A stretch of 64,000 nt of DNA from Punica granatum (lineage: Eukaryota; Streptophyta; Magnoliopsida; Myrtales; Lythraceae): contig NC_045133.1 of the NCBI RefSeq assembly GCF_007655135.1, forward strand, positions 21,735,845-21,799,844, written 5' to 3'. Shown one piece after another: positions 23,101-33,603 of this stretch (position 1 is its first letter; every line of letters starts with the position of its first letter). The notes under the pieces were generated by a model. It searched no databases. It saw nothing but the letters and a program-made list of their open reading frames with translations, and had not been told where the DNA came from. The translations under genes and the position numbers were made by a program.

Positions 23101-26100
23101 GCCACATACTACAATAACTAAATTTTGTTTTTCAAAAGAAATTGTTTAAACTTCTCTAGTAATATTTAAAGGTGAAGAGAAGGCCTTAGGAACAAACTTC
23201 CACTTGATACTCCCAAAGACAACAGAGTGAAACTTCACTAATGTAAAGTTAAAATAGTGTCTCCAGAGAGAGGATGTATCTTTGCAGTAACCTCATTGTA
23301 ACAGTTCTGACCAAACAAATAACTGTAATCTTGGGTCTATCAACAATTCTTTGCAAAACTTTCTTGAACCAATAAATTCTTTTTCTGCATCGATAGTTCA
23401 AGAGAGAAGGAAACAAGAAGATTTGAAACATAGTCAACCTCTGTTACACTGAGAATTTGTTAGTTGAGAAAATTAATGATAGAAAACCCCAAAAATGTCG
23501 AATCATTGCAGATTCATGTCTATACCATATAATCGGAAACATGGGTTATGTAGCCATCTTAGATTATAAGAGACAAATATACCTGCCAGTGATGACAACA
23601 TCAAAGTACTGGAGCCAATCAGAACTGCAAGTTGCATTACTATCTGGGGCATGCTGACCACAAAGAAAACTCATGACCATATTTGTATAATCCCAAAAGC
23701 TGCAAAACAAGGAGAAGAAGTATACTGCAATTACTGAAACAAATACAATGAAAGAACAGAAATATGCTAATTAAGGCCTCAAAATTTGCAATCACTAAAG
23801 TAAATCAGACCTATTTGTTACCAAAAAGACTGAACGACCAGAATCCCTGAGCATGTTCAGCATAGGCACCAAGGTCTTGTCCCAATGGATATACCTTGTT
23901 AAATAAAAGCACAGCAAGGACGGATCAGAAATAATTTATCCCCAAGGCTGGATCAGAAATAAATCCCAACCTATGAGCAATATTTTCATCAAAATGTGCA
24001 CTCCAACTGTTTTAACTTTCTAAATGTGGACCCAAAATTCATTTCATTTACATTTCATATGATTTGAATTTCATATTACAAGTTTAGAACTGAACCAAAT
24101 ATGTCAGTTTTATCTGCCAGTAATAGATCGCACGCATTACATCTCAATTATTGGATTACAATTTTACTTAATGGACAAGACAAAGATACCTTCCGGGGTC
24201 CTTTGTAACAACTTGCTTTATAGTACCATCGTGATGACATAAATCAATAGCTGCTTTAACATCTTTATATATACGAGCATAACTGCAGAAGAATAAGTAA
24301 AAATGTCACTTCCAAGGAATTCTTCAAGAAAGGAACTACATGCCACCAAACACACATTTGCCAGCAAAACAGAATCTAGGAACAAAGTGTCTATGGCATA
24401 AAGTTACCCAGTAACTTATGAATTGCAATTTAAGGAATTTACAATTTTTTGTAAAAGATAGAAATTAATAAGCTCAATAAGTCCTTTCTCATGCACCAGG
24501 CAGTCTTGAAAGCTGTGAAGGGGCTTGCTCTCTAACAGAAGAAATTCTAAAAGATCTCACGGACAGGAAAATATACATTTTAGAAAAATCATCTAGAGTG
24601 GAATAAAGAAAGTCGTTAGCAAATTCAGACTATCAATTATTAGGTGCAATCGCATTCTTGTCAGCACTCGCTACTATCTATAATACAAATTTGGAAAGTA
24701 ATCTACATATAAAATAGATTATATACTACCTCATTATTCATATTCTTCCGAGGAATAAATAGCTTCGTAGAGATTAAATGCTAGAGTAAAACCAAAATGC
24801 ATCAAGTCCATGATAATAAATAAAAAAGAGAATCAATTAAACATGGCTGTTAAAAAGAATCGAGAACAGAAATTAAATACCACTGTCATGACTTCTTGTA
24901 AAACTATATCCAATTTTAGTATATCATCTCACTGAATCCTAGCTAAAGTGAATTATATTAGTAGAGAAGTATATCACTGGTTAAATCATGTGACAACAAG
25001 TTCAATAGCCTTTACTTTCCACTTGAAGTTAACAACCACATTTGACAGAGGAAGACGAACTACTATGTCCCGACTGATCTTCATCAAAGTTGGATGTAAT
25101 TTTCAGTCACTGAAACAGACTCCACGATGAAAATATTATGTTCCAAATTTCCATATTAAAGTAATTAACATTTTCTTATTTTCTGTTGATTGTTGATGTA
25201 TTATAAATAAAGCATTGGAGCATGCCTGAGAGTGTCAAAGCACTACATGCTGGCCCCTGATAAGTTAAAACTGACTGAAAATTTCAGGGCTGACAGAATG
25301 CCATGAAAATGCATTCTGCTTGCCATACAAACATATAAAGAAACATTCAAAACAATAAAGTAATCAAGTCAAGGAAAGGTTGCCTTTGCAGAGATAATAG
25401 ATGAGGAAAGAATGAAACTTTGGTAATGTACAATAACCCATGTTAAGAGTGGATAAAATTAATCACGCAGCTTTCACAGCAAGTGAATCATATGAAAGAG
25501 TAGTGATGATACTTATAATAGAATATAGGGTAAATTGCACTAATGGTCCAAAAAGTTTTACAAATGTTTCAATGTGGTACAAAAAGTTTTTTTTGCTACT
25601 TGATGGTACAAAATGTTTCGAAATTGTTTCAGTATAGTACAAACTGTCATAATGCTATTGACACCGTCGAGCCGTCCTTTACAAGATCTGTAAATTTTGC
25701 ACCGTCATGTAACTTATGTAAAACATTTTGTACTATTAAGTTACAATTTCAAAACATTTTGCACCATCATGTAACGTCCCACAAAAACTGATTTTGCACT
25801 CTCAGCATCAATGGTGAGATGACGATTTGTACTTTATTGAAACAACTTTGAAACATTTTGTACTATCAAGTAGCAAAAAAAACTTTTTGTATCATATTGA
25901 AACATTTATAAAACTTTTTGAACCACCAGTGCAATTTACCCTAGAATATATGCCAAGCAAGGGAATAATGATGTGAAAATATCTTACTCGACACCTTGTG
26001 GAACCTTTCCAGGATTGCCATCAATAAACTCAACAAGCTGCGCAAACAGATAGGCTTCCCCTAGAGAGAAAAGCGTATCAATCAGAGCATAGTCAGGCTC

Positions 26101-26868
26101 ATCGAAAGCATCTCGTATGTAAGTACTTCCATAACTCTGAACTTTCTCTTCCTTTGACAATTCCCTGAATCCATGGTAACCTACTTTCACATACTTGTGC
26201 CTATCCATCTGTCAAATAGAGGATGCACACTAATTAGCAGTGATCTACCATTCCAGTAACTGCATGAATCAACTTCTTAACAAGTCTATTGGACTACTAT
26301 TATGAATGGGATAACCTTCAATATGTTGCCCCTCTTCTTATCGAGAACCAAACCCCTGACCATGTATTCCCAATCAAATGACAATTCCAGCAACTGCATG
26401 AATCAATCCCTTCATAAGTCTGCTGACATGCAAATAAACTCTGACAGACATATGTAATTTCACTCGGAAGAAACAACACCCAGCCCAGGAAAATTAAGTG
26501 ACTTATGATGTCAATTTGCAATATGAAGATACTGACATTCCGAACATTTGATTCTCAGGGGAAACAAAGTTCTGGCAACATTTGGGACAAACTAAACAAA
26601 CCTCGGCTGGGTAGCCCAAATCATACACCAGCTTCCTGACTGTGCCTTCATATGCAAGTGATTCAAAAGTTTCAGGCTTGTATTGTGCCAGAGTATAATC
26701 CATATCAAACCCCACTGCAAGGATATTCTTCATATTCAGCGATCTGTTGCAAAAGATCTTGTTTACAAAATCATATGGAACTCCACCTCCAGGAGATGGC
26801 TGACTACATGGCGTTTGATCCCTAGCGTTGTCTTTCTCGAGCAAATAATTTAATGTTCCAGCGTGCAT
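20111..26868 (-). CDS. HAD-superfamily IG 5'-nucleotidase (cytosolic purine type)
   Basis: Sixteen coding exons with agreeing phases: 26868..26602, 26393..26316, 26208..25988, 24282..24190, 23894..23811, 23699..23583, 23014..22909, 22830..22771, 22626..22573, 22141..22084, 21746..21670, 21128..21058, 20783..20723, 20612..20553, 20434..20372, 20233..20111; 530 residues. The family (animal NT5C2 is a member) dephosphorylates purine nucleoside monophosphates. HAD motifs are all present: VGFDMDYTLA (nucleophile Asp), FLVTN, TGSAKPSFF (Lys), and YVGDHIYGDIL (GDxxxxD). The C-terminal helical region ends with RFACLYTSRV and YYRPTEEFMPHEFDVL. The N-terminus is the weak point. The exon appears to begin at 26921 (TTTTAG|GAGG), where ATGGAAGAGAATCACTGA forms a five-codon uORF just before the ATG at 26868. 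A further 5' exon probably ends at 27517 (ACCAG|GTTCG), but joining it does not give an open frame. Resembles At1g75210. Confidence 0.9.
25528..25941. mobile_element. MULE-type MITE in nucleotidase intron, 9-bp target-site duplication
   Basis: A 414-base element with ~93-base terminal inverted repeats (25528-25620 and 25850-25941; outer ends GGGTAAATTGCACT). It is flanked on both sides by the identical nine bases TAGAATATA (25519-25527 and 25942-25950). Long TIRs with a 9-bp duplication are the signature of Mutator-like elements. There is no coding capacity. It sits in the 1.7-kb intron between the third and fourth coding exons. Confidence 0.88.
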
Positions 26869-27820
26869 GCTGGTTCAGTGATTCTCTTCCATCAGTTAGC
26901 TGGCAACTTAGTTGACCCCTCCTAAAATTTAGGTAGAAACAAGAAGAAATGGTTAGGGGCTCTGACAGTAAAACTCTAGAATAAGTGAAATCTTCACAGG
27001 CCAAATGATTCAGGCTCGGCAAGCAGAAACTATGCCCAAAAAAACGACCCCTTTTTCATGCACAACACATCACTTGCTCTTATTTAGCAGAACTTATCCA
27101 CAGTTACATAATCAGTAGAACAACTGAGACCAAATGTACTAAATTAAGCTCTGGAAGAGAAGTAGAGGTTAAAATTTCGCGAGACCGAGGAATCAGCGCA
27201 GATTCTTTCTGACCAGACTCCGAAGCTCAACTTCATTAAGAGTAATGAGACAAGCAATGCACAAACCAGCCACGACTACCAACAGTAATAGAAGCAGCAA
27301 TGCATGTGCGTCAGACAGCGAACTGGCATCGAAATTGCTGAAAATGAACTCAAAGCGGATAATCATCAATCACCACTACTTCCATTTGCCCGACCGAATA
27401 CGAGACCACAAGAACACACGACCGAACATGATACCGAGCGACGACGATAGCAGTCATCAGCAGCAACAGCAGCGGCAATGCATGAGAGCTGAACAGCAGA
27501 AGCAGGAAGAACGAACCTGGTATTTGAGGAAGCAAGAAGCGAAGCAACCGTACGAGGAGAGGAAGAGGACGACTGAAGCAGAGGTGGAGTTCTCGAGGCC
27601 TCGCATGGCGGGCTCTTTATATTCGCGCCTCGGTGCTGATGAGAGGCGCGACAAGTGCCAGCTGGTTGCTGATAGCGTAACGGAAACTCCCAGCGCACCA
27701 TCGAGCGAACTCCGGAGGGGAAGGTTTACTTATGGCAAGTCGGTTCCGGCCAGAACGGGAGCAATCCAGCTTGAATTTCCGGGATAGTGGCGGGAAAGCC
27801 GGGGCCGGAGGTTGGCATAG

Positions 27821-28205
27821 GCGGTGGTGGTGGAAGTTGCGACAGCGAGCTGCCGCCGTGACGCGTGGAGTGGCGTGCGGGTGGGAATTGCGTCGCTGGA
27901 GCCGGTGAGCGGCCGTGGCGTGAATGGCGGGAGGTGGTGGAGTGCACGGAACTCCCGTGGCCTCCGCCGCGGTCAAATCTCCTCTCTTGGTGCGCTCTTT
28001 TGTCGGCTTCTGTTGGGATGGCGGTGGTGGTGGAAGTTGCCGCCGTGACGAGTGGGGTGGCGTGCGGGTGGGAATTGCGTCGCTGGCGCCGGTGAGCGGC
28101 CGTGGCGTGGATGGCGGGAGGTGGTGGAGTGCACGGAACTCCCGTGGCCTCCGCCGCGGTCAATTCTCCTCTCTGGTGCGTTCTTTTGTCGGCTTCTGTT
28201 GGCGG
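27821..28205. repeat. GC-rich ~190-200-bp tandem duplication
   Basis: Two head-to-tail copies start at 27821 and 28021, both with GCGGTGGTGGTGGAAGTTGC. They are more than 90% alike over most of their length, and the second lacks ~14 bases near its start. They lie between the divergent nucleotidase and PMT28-type genes. Antisense Pro/His-rich frames across them reflect the repeat rather than a protein. Confidence 0.85.
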
Positions 28206-28407
28206 AGAAATAACCCCTTTTCCCTCCAAGAGTCCAGGAGACATGATTTAAACCCGGCCTGGTTCTCCGGCTCGACTCACCGGATGTAGAGTACTCGTGG
28301 AAATTACTTCTCACGACTTCCCAATAGAGTTCGAGCTCGATAGGGTCGGAGATATTTCGGTTGGAGCCAAAATCCAAACCAATTGAATTGAGCTGAAAGT
28401 TAATATT

Positions 28408-29058
28408 GCGTTTGGTTTTAGAGTTGAGTAGGGTTGAATTTTATTTTCAATTTGTTTGTGATGATCGTGTTGTTGAATTATGAGAAAAGTGTGAAAAAAT
28501 AATGAGTAGTCGAAAGAAAGTGATGATTGTGTTGTTGAATTATAAAAAAAAATAATGAATAGTTGAGAGAAAATAATAATTGTGTCGTTGAATTATGGAA
28601 AAAATAATGCATAATTGAGAGAATTTAGTATTAAAAATTGAATTGAATGATTAAAATATTGAAGAAAAAGGGAAAAATAATAATTGTGTTGTTGAATTGA
28701 AGATAAGTGGAGTAGAGTTAAAAAAGAATTGTAAAACCAAACGGATTATAACACTCAGTTTGGTTTTACAATCATGATTTTAAAATTTTAATTATAACGT
28801 TAACTATATTCACTATACAATAAAAGTCAACAATTCAGTTATTACTTTTTCTTTTTTCTTCAATTTTTTAACTATTCAACTCAGTTTTTAATATTAAATT
28901 ATATCAACTATCCATTATTTTTTCACAATTCAATCATTACTTTTTCTCAACTATTCATTACTTTTTCATACTTTTTCTCATAATTCAACAACACAATCAT
29001 TACAACTCAATTAAAATCAAAACTCAATATTATTTTAACTCTAAAACCAAACACACCA
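28408..29058. mobile_element. Foldback (inverted-repeat) MITE
   Basis: The left half (28408-28745, beginning GCGTTTGGTTTTAGAGTT) is matched by the reverse complement of the right half (28757-29058, ending AACTCTAAAACCAAACACAC). Only ~11 bases separate them. Each arm repeats a TTGTTGAATTATGAG-like module several times. The structure would form a ~300-bp hairpin if transcribed. No coding capacity. Smaller elements with related ends are at 46696 and 51325. Confidence 0.8.
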
Positions 29059-29059
29059 T

Positions 29060-30272
29060 AAGATTTCGAGTCATTATTTTAGTAAACCCAAGCCATAGTC
29101 AATTTTTAAGGAAAAAATTGATCACGTTTGAAACCGATTGTAAAAGCAGTTGACCAAAACAAATTGGTTTTATTGGGTCCGATTCTACTATTAAATCTTT
29201 GGATGGGACTGTAAAGAACGAGAATAATAAACTTATAAAAGCAACAAAAGGGAATGGTCTTCGGCGAGTATGGAGGTTGATGTCTGCGCTCGAGGGTCGG
29301 AACAAAGGGGGAGGGGAGGGGAGGGAAAGCCGAGAAGACGGAAAAAAAATATTTCGATTTATAAAAGATGATTGGATTCACCATCCTATTAACTAACGAG
29401 AGGAGAGGGAGGGGGAAGCAAGCAGGACACCATTGCTAAATGGGGCGGCTCAGCCCAGAAGCAGCAGCGGCCGAAGCCCAATCAGCCGTCAGACAATCGG
29501 GCTTCCCCCGAACAGGCCCTAACTAATGGCAGCAGACACTTGCGGGAGCTGAGCAGCAATGGTTGAAGAACCATGCTCCCGGTGCACGTACTCCTACGAG
29601 GAAAGATAGGATTTTCAACCCAAGACTTACGTTGAGACCACCATGCAACGGGAGCATAGAAGGTGAGGTGTCTGAGCAGGAGCAGCAGATGCGGAGGTCC
29701 TTTCCGTTGAAGGAGGTCCGTCTCCTTCGTCCTTCCTTTTCCCTGAAATCTCGCCATTGCAGTGTATCTGATACTCGTAGGCACATGCCCGAAGACCACT
29801 CACGCTCTGTCTCTGTATCCGTCTGTGTCTGAAAGCACACGCAGAGGAGCAAAACTTGTCCTTCGGACAAACGTAATCTCCACTCCTTCTCTGCTTTCCG
29901 TTTCTGCATAACCATGCCAGAAAGTGAACTTCATCAGCCACCTACCTCTTGGTATCTTTAAGTCCCAACCGATGGAACAAAGCAATGCCCTGTAGCAGAA
30001 GTTGGATCAAGCTCATCTTCCATCATCCGGGCATTAACGAATCTGCGTGCTCGGCTTCTTCCTCCTGTTTTCGAGCTTTATCTTGGTGGGTGCCCGCTTC
30101 CCTTGTTGTTCGAATAATTTGCCTGCGGATCTCACCTTCCTTTATGCTAAAGCTCACGAATTTTGTGATAGATTTGGGTTCTTGCTAGTTTCCATTTCGG
30201 GAAATTCTTCCCCTGATTGGTGCTGTCATCTCAAAAAGCATACCTTTTTTGGTGGTTTGAGTGGGTAAGGAG
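29060..30272. other. Upstream region and probable leader of the PMT28-type gene
   Basis: 29.06-29.45 kb is spacer. 29.45-30.27 kb has mixed composition consistent with promoter plus 5' UTR. Short frames on the minus strand here look like chance. No TATA box clear enough to call. Confidence 0.4.
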
Positions 30273-33200
30273 ATGTCTTTAGCCCCGCTTGCCCGTCATG
30301 CTAAACGCCCGCAGGGGTTCTGCGTGAAGGTGACTGCTGTTGCTGTTCTGGGTCTGTGCTTCATTGTCGTTTGGTCTATATTTTCTTCGCCTTCCACTTC
30401 AGTGACTACTCAAAGGGAGAGTTTCGATGATATCAATGAGCCCGTGTCTGAAGACAAGAAGGTAATCGATTCTTCTCGGACTCGACCGAGTAAAGAGGAG
30501 CCCGTAAAACATGAGAAAACTGGAGAGGATGATATGAGAGGGAGATCTGAATCTGATCTGGAGAGGATTGAGCAGAAACCGGTGAATAGGTCGGTTTCTT
30601 CGCCCCCTGATGTTCATCAGTCTGGGCCCACCAAAAGGGGAAAACATGCTGCTAAACCAAAGAAAGAAAGAAGTGAAATCAAGTTGCCTAATGAAGGGGA
30701 AAATGATAAAGAAGGATCTGAGGAGTCTGAAGTGAAAGAGGGGGAGGACGGTGGGGATGAAGAAGTAGTGATTGATAATGGAGATGATAATTCGAACACT
30801 GAAAGTGAAACGAATGGGGGGACGGAGGGAAACGGGGATTTGGTCGAATCAGTGGATTCAGAAGGGGTGGAGAAGGCAGAAGGAGAGAGTGAAGGATCAA
30901 AAGTCCCAGGGAAGAAGAGGAAAGCAAAGGGTCCTGTATTTGATCCCAAGGCGCGTTGGAGCTGGAAAATTTGCAGGACAAGGAGCAAACACAATTACAT
31001 TCCTTGTATCGACAATGAATCAGGGCGGTTCCAGAGCTATCGGCATTCCGAGAGGAGCTGCCCTAGAACACCACCAATGTGTTTAGTTCCTCTTCCTCGT
31101 GGAGGATATGGGACTCCTGTGAAATGGCCCGAGAGCAAAATGAAGGTATATATGGGTAATTTTGATGGAATTCTATTTGAACTTTCTATTGTTTTTAGGA
31201 CTTACATTAAGAAGGATGGTTGCGATATTTGATATTTCTGCAGATATATTACAAGAATGTGGCACATCCAATACTCGACTCTTTCATCAAGAAACATAGT
31301 TGGGTGATGGAATCTGGGGCGCATCTTTTGTTTCCTGGGAACCAGTCTGAGTTCAAGGGCGGTGTTCTTCATTACCTTGAATTCATCGAAGAGGTATATA
31401 TTTGCAAGATCTTTTAGTCGTGTTTAATTATTATTGCTTAATTTCTACCGCATATCAGTTTCGCAGCAAATTAGATTGTGAGAAGCTCGCAACTCTTAAG
31501 ATAGTCATAGCTAATACTGCTTCATGAAAGTGAATCTGTGTTTCATGTTGGCCTGTTTCTTATCAGTTTGGGGCGGCCTAAAGTCATTTTATATGAGCAT
31601 CGATTTTTACACCTTGCAATATAAGCATCAAAACTACAACTTAACTAATTCACAAGTGTACTAAATTAGAGCCATTGCAAGAGTGCAATGAAATGAACAA
31701 AGCAACCAGAGGAAGTGTAAGATATCGTATCTTTCTGCAGTAGGCACGTGTTTTTCTGGGTTTTCTTGGACTTTTATCAAAATATATATTGTGATTGTTC
31801 CCCTCTGCATGCTTTTGGTGTTAATTCTTCGTGTAAAAGATCAAGCTTCACTCGTCCTTCTTAGCATGTGAAATGTCATATAGATGGTACCAGATATTGA
31901 ATGGGGGAAGAACATTCGTGTAGTGCTGGACATTGGATGTACAGATTCGAGCTTTGCAGCCTCTCTCCTTGATAAGGATGTTATCATATTATCTCTGGGG
32001 TTGAAGGACGACCTCGTAGATCTAGCTCAGGTTGCACTTGAACGAGGTTTTCCCACCATAATTAGCCCATTCGCGACTAGAAGGCTTCCTTTCCCGAGCA
32101 TGGTATTTGATGCTATTCACTGTGGAGGATGCAACATTCTCTGGCATCACAGGGGTTAGTTCCATGTATTATGTTTTCTCCCTGAGGTTCCAATTATACT
32201 AGTATATTAGGTCTCACATCAAGAAATTTTTGCTTTTGTTACTGAATATCAGGGGGGAGGCTGCTTCTGGAGATGAACAGGATTCTCAGGCCTAGCGGAT
32301 ACTTTATCTTGTCGAGTAAGCACGAGAGCATTGAAGAAGAAGAAGGTCCGATAATTGTTGCTGCTCCATCACCTACCATGGAAATTTCTTGATCATACTT
32401 CAGTTATTGATTATGCTCCTCTTTTTCAGCCATGTCGACATTGACAGCATCCATCTGTTGGAATATCCTCGCTCACAAAACTGATGAAGTCAGTGAAGTG
32501 GGAGTCAAAGTGTACCAGAAGCCTGAATCAAACGATATATATGAGCTGAGAAGGAAGAAAAATCCTCCTCTGTGCAAGGAGAGCGAAAACCCAAATGCAG
32601 CTTGGTAAGTTTACACAACCTGAGTGCAAATTTAGCATTATTCAGAAAATTGGTTCAATTGGATTTTCCGGCTTCAGGAGCTTTCCTCTAGATTGTTCCC
32701 GTATTACTTAAATAGTTTTGTTTTAAGTTCTTATGTAATCATTAACAATGATGTCAAATTATTTGTCAGGTATGTTCCTATGAAGACTTGCTTGAATACA
32801 ATTCCTGCTTCAATTGAAGAAAGGGGAACAGAGTGGCCTGTAGAGTGGCCCGATAGACTTGAAACTTTACCTGATTGGCTGGAAAACAAGGACAAGTTAT
32901 CTGCTGACACCAACCACTGGAATGCTATATTTAAGAACTCATATCTCAGCGGTATTGGCATCGACTGGTCCAGTATCCGAAATGTAATGGACATGAAAGC
33001 CATCTATGGAGGGTATGGAAAAAATTTCAAGTCAAAGTGGTGATTGTCTTTTCTCTCATAAATTTGTCTTTGAAGTTGTGTGCATGAATGTGAGATCTTT
33101 GATTTACAGATTTGCTGCTGCTCTCTCGCAACAGAATGTGTGGGTGATGAACGTGGTACCAGTTCATGCGCCTGATACACTTCCCATCATTTTTGAACGC

Positions 33201-33603
33201 GGTCTCATCGGAATCTACCACGACTGGTGTGAGTCATTTGGTACTTATCCGAGATCATACGATCTCTTGCACGCTGATCATCTCTTCTCGAGGCTTAAGA
33301 ACAGGTCTAAAGCGGAATCCTTCAGAGATATAGCTCTATATATCACATTTTACTGCTGTACAACATCTTGTCACCTAACTGTACTTATTTGCTCCACCTT
33401 GCAGGTGTAAGCAGCCTGTGGCTATCGTAGTAGAAATGGACCGAATTTTACGTCCTGGAGGTTGGGTGATTGTACGGGATAAGGTTGAGATATTGGATCC
33501 ATTGGAGGGAATATTGAGAAGCTTGCACTGGGAAATTCGACTAACTTATGCTCAGAACAAGGAAGGTATACTCTGTGCACAGAAAACTTTGTGGCGTCCA
33601 TAG
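30273..33603 (+). CDS. PMT28: Golgi putative methyltransferase, PMT28 type
   Basis: Eight exons in phase: 30273-31145, 31244-31393, 31884-32154, 32253-32345, 32430-32604, 32770-33012, 33110-33304, 33405-33603; 732 residues. It is a plant PMT (DUF248/Methyltransf_29) protein, a type II membrane protein expected in the Golgi, where relatives act in pectin or other wall-polysaccharide methylation. There is a short basic cytosolic tail, then one membrane anchor at ~18-38 ([17 protein letters not shown]), then a long acidic Glu/Asp/Gly/Lys-rich stalk (~60-215). The catalytic region starts at [14 protein letters not shown] site: [17 protein letters not shown], divergent from the usual DxGCGxxSFGxxL, as I recall for PMT28. 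Later signatures are [45 protein letters not shown], and the terminal CAQKTLWRP. The ATG at 30273 is preferred to the in-frame GTG at 30261. Confidence 0.95.

Noticed and set aside
23249..23437. Small ORFs within nucleotidase introns (22-25 kb)
   Set aside because: They fall in introns defined by matching exon phases and conserved HAD motifs.
27726..28377. Long Pro/His/Arg-rich minus-strand frames (119-172 codons)
   Set aside because: They run through a GC-rich tandem duplication, repeat the same peptide, and have no domain. Open only because the repeat lacks stops.
30261..30272. GTG start adding four residues to the PMT28-type protein
   Set aside because: Plant genes rarely initiate at GTG and an ATG follows in frame at 30273.
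30617..30994. Ser/Pro-rich antisense frames of ~100-125 codons
   Set aside because: Mirror image of the acidic stalk of the PMT28-type gene. The sense strand has a complete, well-supported exon structure.
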